A stretch of 64,000 bases of DNA from JAGQOZ01 sp041399205 (GCA_041399205.1 JAWKTK010000015.1:1-64000); one strand, 5' to 3'; positions 41,739-51,610 are shown, counted from the stretch's first letter. Numbers and translations are program-made. The notes: generated by a model not told the origin, from the letters alone.

Positions 41739-42500
41739 ATGACAAGCGCCAATTCGACAAACAGCTTGCGGTTGCAGGATCGCTTCCTCAAGCAATTGGC
41801 GGGGCCATCTAGGCTGTTAGAGTTGTTTGATGCCATTCCGGGTGTTTGCCTGTACCTGAAGGACGTCGACAGCCGTTTCATGCAAGTGAATCGCGTCGTG
41901 TGCGAACTGGTAGGAGCGAACAATCCAGACGAATTGATTGGACGTACCGACTTTGATTTCTTTCCACCGGCAATTGCTGCGCAGTATGTGGCGGAAGACA
42001 AGCGAGTCTTAACATCGGGCGAATCGTTGTCCGATCAAGTTTGGATTGTGCCCGGAAACAGCGGCGTACCCAATTTGTATTTATGCAGCAAAGTCCCACT
42101 ACACGACCGGCACAGCAACGTCGTGGGAATCGCAGGAATTAACCGGCCCTATGAATACTCGGCCGACGAATCTTCCGGCTATGGACGATTGGCAAGCGTC
42201 ATTAAGTTTGTCACCGAAAACTATGCAGGTGACATCCACGTTAGCGACATGGCCAATCACGTTTTGCTTTCGGTCAGCCAATTGCAACGAGAATTTTCGC
42301 ACCATTTTGGAATTACGCCCGTTCGATATCTGCGCGAAGTCAGGATAGGCGTCGTCCGGCATCTTTTGGAAAGCAGCGACCAAAGTCTGGCTCAGATTGC
42401 TGGCAAATGCGGCTTCTACGATCAAAGCCATCTTACTCGCCATTTCAAAGCCTCTACCGGACTGACGCCGTTCAAGTATCGCCAGCGGTACCGCAAGTAA
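41739..42500 (+). CDS. PAS-AraC transcriptional regulator
   Basis: 253 residues from the ATG at 41739. An N-terminal PAS domain (LLELFDAIPGVCLYLKDVDS; ELIGRTDFDFFPPAIAAQYV) is followed by a C-terminal AraC domain with two helix-turn-helix units: HVSDMANHVLLSVSQLQREF and SLAQIAGKCGFYDQSHLTRH, ending FKASTGLTPFKYRQ. It is divergent from the PSD1/DUF1501 operon with 144 bases between starts, so it very likely controls that operon in response to a signal read by the PAS domain. Intact. Confidence 0.94.
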   Translation: MTSANSTNSLRLQDRFLKQLAGPSRLLELFDAIPGVCLYLKDVDSRFMQVNRVVCELVGANNPDELIGRTDFDFFPPAIAAQYVAEDKRVLTSGESLSDQVWIVPGNSGVPNLYLCSKVPLHDRHSNVVGIAGINRPYEYSADESSGYGRLASVIKFVTENYAGDIHVSDMANHVLLSVSQLQREFSHHFGITPVRYLREVRIGVVRHLLESSDQSLAQIAGKCGFYDQSHLTRHFKASTGLTPFKYRQRYRK

Positions 42501-42942
42501 CAACGGCAAGATTGCAGAAACGTTGACCAGAATCGGTACTGCCAAGCCGCGGCGCCAGTGATTTCACGACATGCCTGCGGTTTCACGACACGCCTGCCAC
42601 CAACTCTCTTAAGACTCGCGATTTCGTTCCGGAATGGAGACAATAACACAGTGGCCACGAAGTATCGATTACGTGCGAGGTGAGCGGAGTAGCTGGAACG
42701 AGCCTCCGGAAGGAGAGCCATTTCTGGACGCAGCCATGCCCGCAATTCGAACCAGTGCCGCCCGAATCTCCAGCACAACCAGCCCATTCGTTATTGTAGT
42801 GCCGCTGAACGTACGGAGTGGACAGTGGTTTCGCGACGTTCGTTTAATGCAAGCTATATTTCTGCAGCTTAAACAAGCGACACGATTTTTTGTGTCTTTA
42901 TACCAGGGGTAGTTTGCAGAAACTGACGGGAGTGACAAGGTT
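42501..42942. other. 442-base gap with no gene seen
   Basis: No convincing coding frame was found. A 19-base tandem pair, TTTCACGACA(T/C)GCCTGC plus two bases, lies at 42562-42599. An AT-rich stretch at 42850-42905 could hold the promoter of the receiver gene. Confidence 0.5.
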
Positions 42943-43437
42943 ATGTCCGGTACGCACAACGACACAGTCAATGTCTTGATTGTGGACAGCAACGAAACAG
43001 CTCGTAACGCCATTGCCAAGGTGGTTTCCAGCCAAGGCTATAATTGCATGATGGCGGACAACGCCGATTCTGCTCGTCTGTGGAGCAAGCGAAATCAGCC
43101 CAGCCTGATCATTGCTAACACGCAGATTGACAAGATCAGCGGCTTTGAATTTTGCCGAGCCGTCAAGCAGGACAATCCGCACGCGGAAATTCCCGTCATC
43201 TTTGTTTCGGACAGCAAGGCGCATGACGTGGTGCAGCAGAGCCGTGATGCGGGTGGCATCTTTTTCTTGAGTCGTCCCATTGACCCGGACGTTCTGTTGG
43301 AATTGGTGGACAAAGCATTATGGATGCCCCATTTGATTCGGCGTCATGTTGAAACACCAACACACAAGACCGAAGTAAAGGCACCTTATTCGCTGAATCC
43401 CGCGATCACTCGGACAGACGCTTTCAGCAACTTTTAG
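42943..43437 (+). CDS. receiver-like protein lacking the phosphorylation residues
   Basis: 164 residues with a CheY-like fold: beta1 VNVLIVDSNETAR, beta3 PSLIIANTQIDKISGFEFCR, beta4 IPVIFVSDSKAHD and beta5 GGIFFLSRPIDPDVLLEL. The phospho-acceptor Asp is replaced by Asn (IIANTQ), the acidic pair after beta1 is DS rather than DD/DE, and the conserved Lys after beta5 is Arg. It is therefore probably a pseudo-receiver that signals by binding rather than phosphorylation. About 40 residues with no recognised domain follow. No histidine kinase is nearby. Its stop codon lies inside a tandem repeat. Confidence 0.9.
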   Translation: MSGTHNDTVNVLIVDSNETARNAIAKVVSSQGYNCMMADNADSARLWSKRNQPSLIIANTQIDKISGFEFCRAVKQDNPHAEIPVIFVSDSKAHDVVQQSRDAGGIFFLSRPIDPDVLLELVDKALWMPHLIRRHVETPTHKTEVKAPYSLNPAITRTDAFSNF

Positions 43438-43488
43438 TCTGCCACCAGAACTTTTAGTCTGCCACCAGAACTTTTGGTCTGCCAATAG
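43429..43488. repeat. 20-bp tandem repeat, three copies, covering a stop codon
   Basis: The unit AACTTTTAGTCTGCCACCAG occurs at 43429 and 43449; a diverged third copy (AACTTTTGGTCTGCCAATAG) is at 43469. The first copy supplies the last codons and TAG stop of the receiver gene, so the later copies are probably duplications of the gene's end. Confidence 0.9.
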
Positions 43489-43655
43489 AACTTGATAAGC
43501 ACACGGTTCCAGAAAGTGAGCGAGCCGACCAAGGCGCAGCGTTTCCCCAGAACGCTGTGCCTTTTGTTTCGCTAGCCAAACTTTTTCGAGCGAACCGCTT
43601 AGAACTCGAGCGAATATTTTTCCCAGTTTTGGGAACTAAATCGGGCTGCCGTACG

Positions 43656-43799
43656 TCCAATTGAAACTTTTGAAGTTGCGCATTTGTGTCTTTTCGGCGG
43701 AATTTTCTAGCCCGACGCGTCAGCCAGGGACTGCGGAGTGTCCGCTTTTTCCCTCACTTACGTTTCAGGCTAGGAAAAATCGCAACTTCAAAAATTGGA
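43656..43799. repeat. nested palindromic repeat element
   Basis: Outer arms TTGAAGTTGCG (43670-43680) and CGCAACTTCAA (43781-43791) pair perfectly, with a further TCCAATT/AATTGGA at the ends. The inner arms start CTAGCCCGACGCG and end GGCTAG, enclosing CGGAGTGT. It is the same family as 27359-27517, in the other orientation, and lies just upstream of the 2107-residue gene. Confidence 0.85.
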
Positions 43800-43895
43800 A
43801 CCGTCCTATCCAAGAAATCAGCGATTGCCTGTTGTTAGCGAAATTCTTTCGTTCCACAATCAGTTGCCAAATAACACTAGATTTGGGAGTTTGAC

Positions 43896-46800
43896 ATGAG
43901 TTTTCGTTCGCGAATTCTAGTCCTAGGAGTCATGATGGCCGCGTTCGGATCGCTTTCCAGCAGCGCAAAGGAAATTCCGTTTGTAGAAAAGTTTGCCTTG
44001 GCGGCTGACCGCCAGGAAGTCCTCAAACAGCTGATCCCCGGCACGGAAGAATATTTCTACTTTCATTGTCTGCACTACCAGAACCAGCAAGAGTATGACC
44101 AAGTCGACTCGCTGCTGACGCAGTGGGTCAAGCAATCCGGTTACACTGCATTGGTCAAACAGATCCAGCGTCGCCAAGCATTGTTGACCTATGATCGCCA
44201 CCCGGAAAAATCGCTGGCCTTTTTGATTCAAGAACTGGGCGTTCGCTATGACCATCAACAGCAACGCATTCAGCGCGAACGGCGGCTGGCTTCGTCGCTA
44301 GATGCGAATCTGATTTCCCGCGACCGCTTGGCCGAAGTGGCGTTCCAACGCTATGAAAACTTGCAGGGCTTTCAGGATTCTGCCTTCCATTGGCTGGCCG
44401 CTCGCGAATTGACACCCGTTCAACGCCGTGACTTTCTAACCCGGTTGTCCACTCCGGATCTGGAAAACTTAGTGGACCTGATTGTTGACGATTTGAATTT
44501 CAAGGACAGCGGTGGATTCGGTTCGCTATCTATTCACCGTCAATTGACGCTGCAACAGTTGGACACGTTGGTTCGCCGACTGCCGGCGCTGCAAAATCAG
44601 CAAGCGTTTGTGGATACCTACGTTTCCAAGCTGATTCCCAGTGACGATGTCGATTGGCGTTCCGACATCGCCGCATATGAAGCGTACTTAAATCGGCTGT
44701 GGCAATTTGTTGGCAAGTTAGACGCCGTACACAATTCGCTAAAAGCCCAAGTGCTGTATCATCGCTTGGATTTGAAGCGAAGCCAGGGTGACTACAATCT
44801 GTCACTGTTCACGGAATACCTGAAGCTGCCTCGCAACGTCGGCTACTTGAATCCTCGGTTTGCCGCTTCGAATGAAGCGAGACGGTTTTCGGCCAATTTG
44901 GACCAAGATTTTTCGGCCATCAACGGACTGCCTCCCATCTTTAATGACGAACCGTTGGTACGCGATTTCCTTTCGCACGCGTTTTTGGAGGCGAATGACA
45001 CCAAGGCCTTTGACGCCTATGTCGACAACGATTACCTCAAGCGATTGTTGGCGGAAACCAAGATTGTCAACGGTTTGGGTGACATGAATCGCTGGGCCGC
45101 CATGCTGCCGCCCGAGGTGTTTCAAGCGCTGAAGGATCGAGTTGACTTGGAATTCGCGTCAACCAATGCCAAATTCTTTGCGGCAGAAGATCCTGTCTTC
45201 TTGGACGTGAACGTCAAAAATGTTTCGACACTGATTGTCAAAGTCTTTGAAATCAATGCGAAAAACTTCTATCAAGAAAACGGCAAAGAAATCGACACGA
45301 CCGTCAATTTAGACGGTCTGGTTGCCAATTCGGAAGTGACTTACGAATATTCGGAGCCGCCCGTGCGCCGAGTCACTCGGCATTTTGAATTTCCGGAACT
45401 TTCGCAACCCGGCGTCTATGTGATTGACTTCATCGGTAATGGCATGAGCAGCCGAGTGGTGGTGCGGAAGGGACAGCTGAATTACCTTTCCGAGACCACT
45501 CCGTTCGGTTATCAATTCACCGTTTTGGACGAACAGAATCAGCCGCAAGCCGACGCCACGGTGTGGATGTCTGGCCAAGAATACTCAACGGACAGCAATG
45601 GCCAAACGCTGATTCCTTTTTCTACTCGTCCCAGTCAACAACCACTGGTGCTGAGCCAAGGCAATGTATCGTCGCTGCGAAATTTTTATCATGGCGGCGA
45701 AACCTATCGACTGGAAGCGGGATTCTTTATTGATCGAGAATCCTTGTTGGAGTACGAAGTCGCGTCGCTGGTGATTCGACCTCAGCTATACCTGAATGAC
45801 AAACCTGTGTCACCCCAAGCGGCGTCCAATTTGACACTGACGCTGACCAGCGTGGACCATGATGGCGTGGAATCGACTCAGACAGTGGAAAACTTCAAAC
45901 TGTTTTCCGATCGAGAATCGACGCATGAATTTGCCGTGCCCAGACGCTTGTCGCAGTTGAAAGTGCAACTGCTGGGAACCATCAAGCGGTTGTCGGACAA
46001 CCAAGAAGTTACCATTCAGCAAAACGCGGAATTCGCCATCAATGGTATCGAAAAGACAGACAAAACCGCCGACGCTCATCTGGTTCGCACTCGCACCGGT
46101 TACCAGATCAACGTTCTGGGAAAGACGGGCGAACCGTTGGCAAACCACACGGTGCGCATTGAAGTGGCGCATCGAGACTTTCGTCATCCAGTGACGGTCA
46201 ATCTGCAGTCGGACGAAGCGGGACAGATCCAATTGGGCGAATTGCTAGACATCACGTCGGTTCAAGCCAAGCTGGAAAACGACGTCCAACACACTTGGCC
46301 GTTGGACAAAGACCAGCGAGTTTTACCCACGGCCATTCACGCTGCTGCGGACGAAACGATTTCGATTCCGTTCATGGGCAGCAAGTTAGATCCGGCGGAC
46401 GTGGCGTTGTTTGAAGTTCGAGGCGACCGGTTGATTGCGGATTTGTTCCAGAAGATGCGATTCGACAATGGTGTGATCACCATTCAAGGTTTGGACGCGG
46501 GCGACTACCAGTACATTGACCGGCAGTCGGGGCAATCGGTGCGCATTCGCATTACCGCAGGAAAGGATGTCGCTTCGTACTTAGTCAGTGATACTCGGCA
46601 TCTGGAACGCCGCTCCAATCAATTGCTGCACATTCGACAAATCAAAGAGGTGGGTGACGAAGTTGTCATTCAGCTGGATCATGCGGACAAGCATTCGCGA
46701 GTCCACATCACGGCAACTCGTTATTTGCCACAGTTCCAAATGCTGCATTTGCTGGGGCAGATTCGCGACGCGGCAGCTGGAGCCATCAAGTATCCCGATC

Positions 46801-49800
46801 CGCTGTCGTTGTACGTGGAAGGCCGCGATATCGGTGAAGAGTACCGTTACATTTTGGATCGCCGCTACGCCAAAAAGTATCCGGGCAACATGTTGCAGCG
46901 ACCAGAATTGCTGCTGAATCCGTGGGATATTCGTAGCACGCAGACAGATCGCCAAGACGCGTCTGCCGGGTCAGATTTTGGAGTGGCTGCGGACAATGCC
47001 GCTCCGGCTGCTTCGGCCATGCAAGACCGGTTGGCTCGTCAAGCTCAGCAAGAAGATACGTTTGCCAGTTTGGATTTTCTGGCGGATCCATCCGTGCAGT
47101 TGATCAATTTGACGGCGAACGAAAAGGGCGAAATTCGCATCAACAAGAAACTGCTGGAAGGTCGGCAGCACTTGCACGTCTTGGCGGTAGATCCCGTCAC
47201 GACCGAATTTCGTTCGTTCGCGCTGGATCGTGACGAATTAAACTTTCGCGATTTGCGACTGGCGTCGGCATTGGATGCGGACAAGAACTTCACACAGAAA
47301 AAAACCATCAAGCTGTTGGGAAGTAACGAATCGCTGACCCTGACGTCTTTGGGCACCACCAAGATTCAGACGTTTGATTCGTTGGATGACGTTTATCAAT
47401 TGCTGCTGACGTTGAATCGCCACGAACACTTGGTCAAGTTCAACTTTCTGTTGAGTTGGGAATCACTCACTTCGGACGAGAAGCAAGCCAAGTATTCCGA
47501 ATTCGCCAGTCACGAACTGAATTTCTTCTTGTACAAAAAAGATCGACCGTTCTTTAACGATGTCGTTCGACCTCATCTGCAGTTCAAATTGCACAAGACG
47601 TTTTTGGACCACTGGTTACTGGAAAATGATTTAAGCGAATTTCGCCAACCGTGGAACTACGCTCAGCTAAACATCGTCGAACGCATCTTGTTGGCTCGTC
47701 GCATTGATGACGAATACCAATACACTCGGCGACACGTAAACGATCTGGTCAGCCTGGTTCCGCCGAATCGGACACAGTGGAACATGTGGTTTGAAACAGC
47801 CTTGGGCCGATCGGCTTTGGATGCGGAGGGAAAGTCCCTGAACTTTGGTTTCGCCAAAGAAGCTCGCGGTGGACGAGTACTATCCGAGCGGTTTAGTGGC
47901 GGCGGCCTGGGCGGCGCAACTCGCTCTGCAGTTCCCTCGCCGACAGCGGAATCCCTGGCCGAAATGGCCGACGGCGAATCGGATGGTCTGGCCGTGGACA
48001 AACGAGCGTATGCTCGGGGACGTCAAGCGAACCGGCAAGAGGAGCTAGCTGCTCTGGGACTTCAGCGTAAAAGCATGACGGCGGATGACAGTGTCGATTT
48101 CTTTGCCTACGACGCAACGTTGGGCGACGCGGCTAGGGCTCAGCAATTGTACCGCACGTTGGAAAGCACCAAGGAATGGGTGGAAAACAACTACTATCGC
48201 TTGCCGATTGAAACGCAAAATGCAGAACTGGTAACGGCCAATGCTTTTTGGAACGACTTTGCGAACAGTCGCGCGGACGAACCGTTCTTTTCGACGAATT
48301 GGCCGGCCGCCTCTCGAAACTTCACGGAAATGATGTTTGCGTTGGCCGTCTTGGATTTGCCGCTCAAGTCGGAAGCGGCCGAAGTCAAGGCCGACGAAAA
48401 TCAGATTGTCGTCAGCGCCAAATCGCCTACCTTCGTTTTCCAAGAACAGATCTTGGAAGCGCAAGCAGCACAAGACGCACAGGCCATGCTGGTCAGTCAG
48501 AACTATTTCAAACACGGTGATCGATATCGGCAAGTGGACGGTCAACAAGTGGACAAGTTTGTCAGCGGCGAGTTCCTGACGCAAACGGTTTACGGCTGCC
48601 ACATTGTTGTCACCAATCCGACTTCGGCGAAACGAGAAACCGATGTTCTGATTCAGATTCCGGAAGGTGCCATTCCTGTTTCAGGCGGGCAGATGACCAA
48701 GTCCGTGCCGCTGACGCTGGATGCGTATCGCACCACCACCGTGGAATACTTCTTCTATTTTCCGGCGGTTGGACAATTTTCACACTATCCGGTGCAAATT
48801 GCGGAAGGCGAACAGACGGTTGTGGCGGCCGCCGCGACGACGTTGACCGTGGTGGACGATCCGACCACGGTGGACAAAGAATCTTGGGATTATGTTTCTC
48901 AGTTCGGTAGCGAACAAGACGTTTTGCAGTACTTGCAAAATCACAATTTGAACGAAACCAACTTGGAACGAATTGCCTTCCGCATGCAGGACAAGGGCTT
49001 CTTCCAACAAGTAGTGGAACTGTTGAGCAAACACCATCAGTTCCAGCCAACGTTGTGGTCTTACGCATTGAAGCATGATGTGGCAGCAGCTGCAAACGAG
49101 TATTTAAGACATCGTGATGACTTTGTGGCTACCGTGGGCGATTACCTGGACAGCCCGTTGCTTTCGCTGGATCCAGTGGTTCGCAAGACTTACCAGCACA
49201 TGGAATACAAGCCGCTGGTGAACGCTCGCGCGCATCAACTGGGTCGTGACCGAGCGATCTTGAATGACCGTTTCTTCGAACAATATGTGCGTTTGATGAC
49301 GGTGTTAAGTCAGCGACGAACGTTAGACGATGACGACCTGATGTCGGTGACGTATTACTTGTTGTTGCAGGATCGGATCGAAGAAGCGATGACGTTCTTT
49401 GGCAAGGTTCGGCCCGACCAATTGGCAGTCCGCATGCAGTATGATTACTGTGCGGCGTATTTAGATTGCTTTGCAACCGATCCGGACGTCGCCAGAGCTT
49501 TGGCTGCCAAGTACGCCAACTACCCAGTGGACCGTTGGCGAAACGCGTTTGCCGGAGTGCAACGGCTGTTGGACGAAATCGATGGCAAGGTGCAGAATCT
49601 GGTCGACAAGGATGACCGCAATCAAGCCCAAGAAGCGATGGCGGCGCAGGAGCCAACGTTCGAATTGGAAGTTCAGGACAGCCAGTTGATTGTGCGCCAT
49701 CGCAATTTGAAGGAATTGGAATTGAACTGCTACTTGATGGATTTAGAGTTGCTGTTTAGTCGAAATCCGTTTGTGCAGCAGTATGCCAAACAGTTTTCGC

Positions 49801-50219
49801 ACATCAAAGCCAACTATTCGCAAACGATTCAGTTAAGTGACAGCGGCGAAACGAAAGTCGATCTTCCGGACGAATTGAAGAATGCGAATGTTTTGGTGGA
49901 ACTGGCCGGAGCGGGTAAGACCAAGTCCGTGGCCCATTATTCGAATTCGCTGGATGTGCAGATCAGCGAAACTGCGATCAGTGCAAGTGAACGAACAGAT
50001 TCGCCGCGCCCGCTGTCCACCGTACGTCAAGGTCTACGCACAGATGAACGATGGTTCGATTCGCTTTTACAAAGACGGGTACACCGATTTGCGCGAGGCC
50101 GTTTTGACTATACTTCGCTCAGCACCAACGAATTGGACAACGTCCAGAAGTTCTCGATTCTGGTGATGAGCGAAACCAACGGTGCCGTGGTCAAGGAGGC
50201 TCAACCACCCAAACGCTAG
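43896..50219 (+). CDS. 2107-residue secreted protein with macroglobulin-like Ig folds
   Basis: The start at 43896 has GGGAG 6 bases upstream and a signal peptide (ILVLGVMMAAFGSLSSSA). The first 420 residues are helical. From about 425 there are beta domains like alpha-2-macroglobulin MG units (PVFLDVNVKNVSTLIVKVFE; QPGVYVIDFIGNGMSSRVVV) and carboxypeptidase-regulatory-like folds (QFTVLDEQNQPQADATVWMS). A Gly/Ala-rich linker lies near 1330-1390, and a helical, tetratricopeptide-like part near 1660-1880. No macroglobulin thioester (CxEQ) was seen, so a protease trap of the usual kind is unlikely. Residues about 2043-2066 are misread: another frame there gives YVKVYAQMNDGSIRFYKDG. An M29 peptidase gene follows. 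Role unknown. Confidence 0.9.
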   Translation: MSFRSRILVLGVMMAAFGSLSSSAKEIPFVEKFALAADRQEVLKQLIPGTEEYFYFHCLHYQNQQEYDQVDSLLTQWVKQSGYTALVKQIQRRQALLTYDRHPEKSLAFLIQELGVRYDHQQQRIQRERRLASSLDANLISRDRLAEVAFQRYENLQGFQDSAFHWLAARELTPVQRRDFLTRLSTPDLENLVDLIVDDLNFKDSGGFGSLSIHRQLTLQQLDTLVRRLPALQNQQAFVDTYVSKLIPSDDVDWRSDIAAYEAYLNRLWQFVGKLDAVHNSLKAQVLYHRLDLKRSQGDYNLSLFTEYLKLPRNVGYLNPRFAASNEARRFSANLDQDFSAINGLPPIFNDEPLVRDFLSHAFLEANDTKAFDAYVDNDYLKRLLAETKIVNGLGDMNRWAAMLPPEVFQALKDRVDLEFASTNAKFFAAEDPVFLDVNVKNVSTLIVKVFEINAKNFYQENGKEIDTTVNLDGLVANSEVTYEYSEPPVRRVTRHFEFPELSQPGVYVIDFIGNGMSSRVVVRKGQLNYLSETTPFGYQFTVLDEQNQPQADATVWMSGQEYSTDSNGQTLIPFSTRPSQQPLVLSQGNVSSLRNFYHGGETYRLEAGFFIDRESLLEYEVASLVIRPQLYLNDKPVSPQAASNLTLTLTSVDHDGVESTQTVENFKLFSDRESTHEFAVPRRLSQLKVQLLGTIKRLSDNQEVTIQQNAEFAINGIEKTDKTADAHLVRTRTGYQINVLGKTGEPLANHTVRIEVAHRDFRHPVTVNLQSDEAGQIQLGELLDITSVQAKLENDVQHTWPLDKDQRVLPTAIHAAADETISIPFMGSKLDPADVALFEVRGDRLIADLFQKMRFDNGVITIQGLDAGDYQYIDRQSGQSVRIRITAGKDVASYLVSDTRHLERRSNQLLHIRQIKEVGDEVVIQLDHADKHSRVHITATRYLPQFQMLHLLGQIRDAAAGAIKYPDPLSLYVEGRDIGEEYRYILDRRYAKKYPGNMLQRPELLLNPWDIRSTQTDRQDASAGSDFGVAADNAAPAASAMQDRLARQAQQEDTFASLDFLADPSVQLINLTANEKGEIRINKKLLEGRQHLHVLAVDPVTTEFRSFALDRDELNFRDLRLASALDADKNFTQKKTIKLLGSNESLTLTSLGTTKIQTFDSLDDVYQLLLTLNRHEHLVKFNFLLSWESLTSDEKQAKYSEFASHELNFFLYKKDRPFFNDVVRPHLQFKLHKTFLDHWLLENDLSEFRQPWNYAQLNIVERILLARRIDDEYQYTRRHVNDLVSLVPPNRTQWNMWFETALGRSALDAEGKSLNFGFAKEARGGRVLSERFSGGGLGGATRSAVPSPTAESLAEMADGESDGLAVDKRAYARGRQANRQEELAALGLQRKSMTADDSVDFFAYDATLGDAARAQQLYRTLESTKEWVENNYYRLPIETQNAELVTANAFWNDFANSRADEPFFSTNWPAASRNFTEMMFALAVLDLPLKSEAAEVKADENQIVVSAKSPTFVFQEQILEAQAAQDAQAMLVSQNYFKHGDRYRQVDGQQVDKFVSGEFLTQTVYGCHIVVTNPTSAKRETDVLIQIPEGAIPVSGGQMTKSVPLTLDAYRTTTVEYFFYFPAVGQFSHYPVQIAEGEQTVVAAAATTLTVVDDPTTVDKESWDYVSQFGSEQDVLQYLQNHNLNETNLERIAFRMQDKGFFQQVVELLSKHHQFQPTLWSYALKHDVAAAANEYLRHRDDFVATVGDYLDSPLLSLDPVVRKTYQHMEYKPLVNARAHQLGRDRAILNDRFFEQYVRLMTVLSQRRTLDDDDLMSVTYYLLLQDRIEEAMTFFGKVRPDQLAVRMQYDYCAAYLDCFATDPDVARALAAKYANYPVDRWRNAFAGVQRLLDEIDGKVQNLVDKDDRNQAQEAMAAQEPTFELEVQDSQLIVRHRNLKELELNCYLMDLELLFSRNPFVQQYAKQFSHIKANYSQTIQLSDSGETKVDLPDELKNANVLVELAGAGKTKSVAHYSNSLDVQISETAISASERTDSPRPLSTVRQGLRTDERWFDSLLQRRVHRFARGRFDYTSLSTNELDNVQKFSILVMSETNGAVVKEAQPPKR

Positions 50220-50245
50220 ACAACGAATCGCGCGAAACCGCCGCA

Positions 50246-50298
50246 GTGGACAAGGGTGACGAGTCCCCTTGCCCGCGCCGTAGAGTCCCCTTGCCCGC
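50246..50298. repeat. diverged dispersed-repeat copy plus 16-bp direct repeat
   Basis: GTGGACAAGGGTGACGAGTC begins 26 bases after the stop of the 2107-residue gene and matches the core of the dispersed repeat. It runs into GAGTCCCCTTGCCCGC at 50261-50276, which is repeated at 50283-50298. Confidence 0.7.
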
Positions 50299-50458
50299 TA
50301 CGGCTTCTCCGACCTGACACAGGCCGCTTGTTCCATCAGAGCAAGCGGTTTGTTGGATTCGCCAAGCCCCCTGCCAGCGGCTGTTGTGGTCGACCGCTGA
50401 AACGACGATAATCCACGCGACGTTTGATTCTGTTCTTTGATTGACAGGGAGTGTTCGC

Positions 50459-51571
50459 GTGAAGGATCCTCGTATTGATCGCCTGGCGGAAGTCCTTTTG
50501 GACCACAGCTGCGAAATTCAAGCTGGTGAAAACATCTTGATTGAAGCCTTTGATCTGCCAGATACGCAATTGGTTTGCCGGTTGGTGGAACTGGCCAGCC
50601 AACGAGGTGCTCGGCCGGTTGTCAGCTGGAAAAACAATACCATCTTGCGTTCGCTTTATTCGTCGGCGGACAAAGCAACCATCGAATTGGCCGGGGAGCT
50701 GGAAGCGCATCGCATGGAGCAGATGGCGGCGTACATTGGCATTCGCGGTGCGGCCAATAGCAGCCAATTCAAAGACGTGCCAGGCGACAAGATGGAGCAG
50801 TATCAGAAGCTGTGGTGGCATCCGGTACATAGTTCGATTCGAGTGCCCAAGACAAAGTGGGTGGTGCTGCGTTATCCGACTGATTCGTTCGCCCAAGCTG
50901 CGGACATGAGTTCGTCGGCGTTTGAAGATTTCTACTTTGATGTGTGCACGGCCGATTATCAGCAGATGGCCAAAGATCAAGAACCGTTGGTGGCCAGAAT
51001 GGAAGCGGCCAAAGAGGTGCGAATTGTCGGCCCCGGAACCGAACTGACATTTTCGATTGATGGCATTCCGGTCATTCCGTGTGCCGGCAAACGCAATATC
51101 CCTGATGGCGAAGTCTTCACCGCTCCGATCAAAGACAGCGTCAACGGGACCATCTTGTATAACACAAAATCTCGTTATCAAGGCACGGTGTTCGATAACA
51201 TCCAGTTCACGTTTAAGGACGGCAAAATTGTTGATGCGAAGGCCAATGAAACGGAAAAGATCAACGCCATTTTGGATTCCGACGAAGGAGCTCGGTATAT
51301 CGGCGAATGGTCCATCGGCTGCAACAACCGAGTTCTGCATCCCATGCTGGACACGCTGTTTGACGAAAAGATTGGCGGCTCGATGCATCTGACTCCGGGT
51401 CAAGCATATGAAGAGGCAGACAATTCGAATCGCAGTTGTGTTCACTGGGACTTGGTGTTGATTCAGCGTCAAGACTACGGCGGCGGAGAACTCTATTTTG
51501 ATGGGCAGTTAATTCGCCAAGACGGACGATTTCTGCCGGACGATTTGCAAGGCCTGAATGTTGGTCTGTAG
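50459..51571 (+). CDS. M29-family aminopeptidase
   Basis: 370 residues. The GTG at 50459 is chosen because AGGGAG lies 8 bases upstream; a TTG 18 bases earlier is the alternative. The family's N-terminal part is clear (RIDRLAEVLLDHSCEIQAGE). Metal ligands of M29 enzymes are present: Glu in GARYIGEWSIGCN, His in GGSMHLTPGQAY, and His/Asp in CVHWDLVL, with Glu also in PDGEVFTAPI. It is a cytoplasmic dinuclear-metal aminopeptidase that removes N-terminal residues from peptides. The acidic small protein follows by 39 bases, probably in one transcript. Intact. Confidence 0.95.
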   Translation: MKDPRIDRLAEVLLDHSCEIQAGENILIEAFDLPDTQLVCRLVELASQRGARPVVSWKNNTILRSLYSSADKATIELAGELEAHRMEQMAAYIGIRGAANSSQFKDVPGDKMEQYQKLWWHPVHSSIRVPKTKWVVLRYPTDSFAQAADMSSSAFEDFYFDVCTADYQQMAKDQEPLVARMEAAKEVRIVGPGTELTFSIDGIPVIPCAGKRNIPDGEVFTAPIKDSVNGTILYNTKSRYQGTVFDNIQFTFKDGKIVDAKANETEKINAILDSDEGARYIGEWSIGCNNRVLHPMLDTLFDEKIGGSMHLTPGQAYEEADNSNRSCVHWDLVLIQRQDYGGGELYFDGQLIRQDGRFLPDDLQGLNVGL

Positions 51572-51610
51572 CACCAATCAAGCACCTGGATAAGAAAGGA
51601 ACAGCAGAAG

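Noticed and set aside
42634..42912. 92-residue plus-strand frame before the receiver gene
   Set aside because: No ribosome site, mixed composition and no family; treated as non-coding.
50336..51472. 378-residue minus-strand frame opposite the M29 aminopeptidase
   Set aside because: The plus strand encodes a well-supported enzyme; the antisense frame has no recognisable domain.
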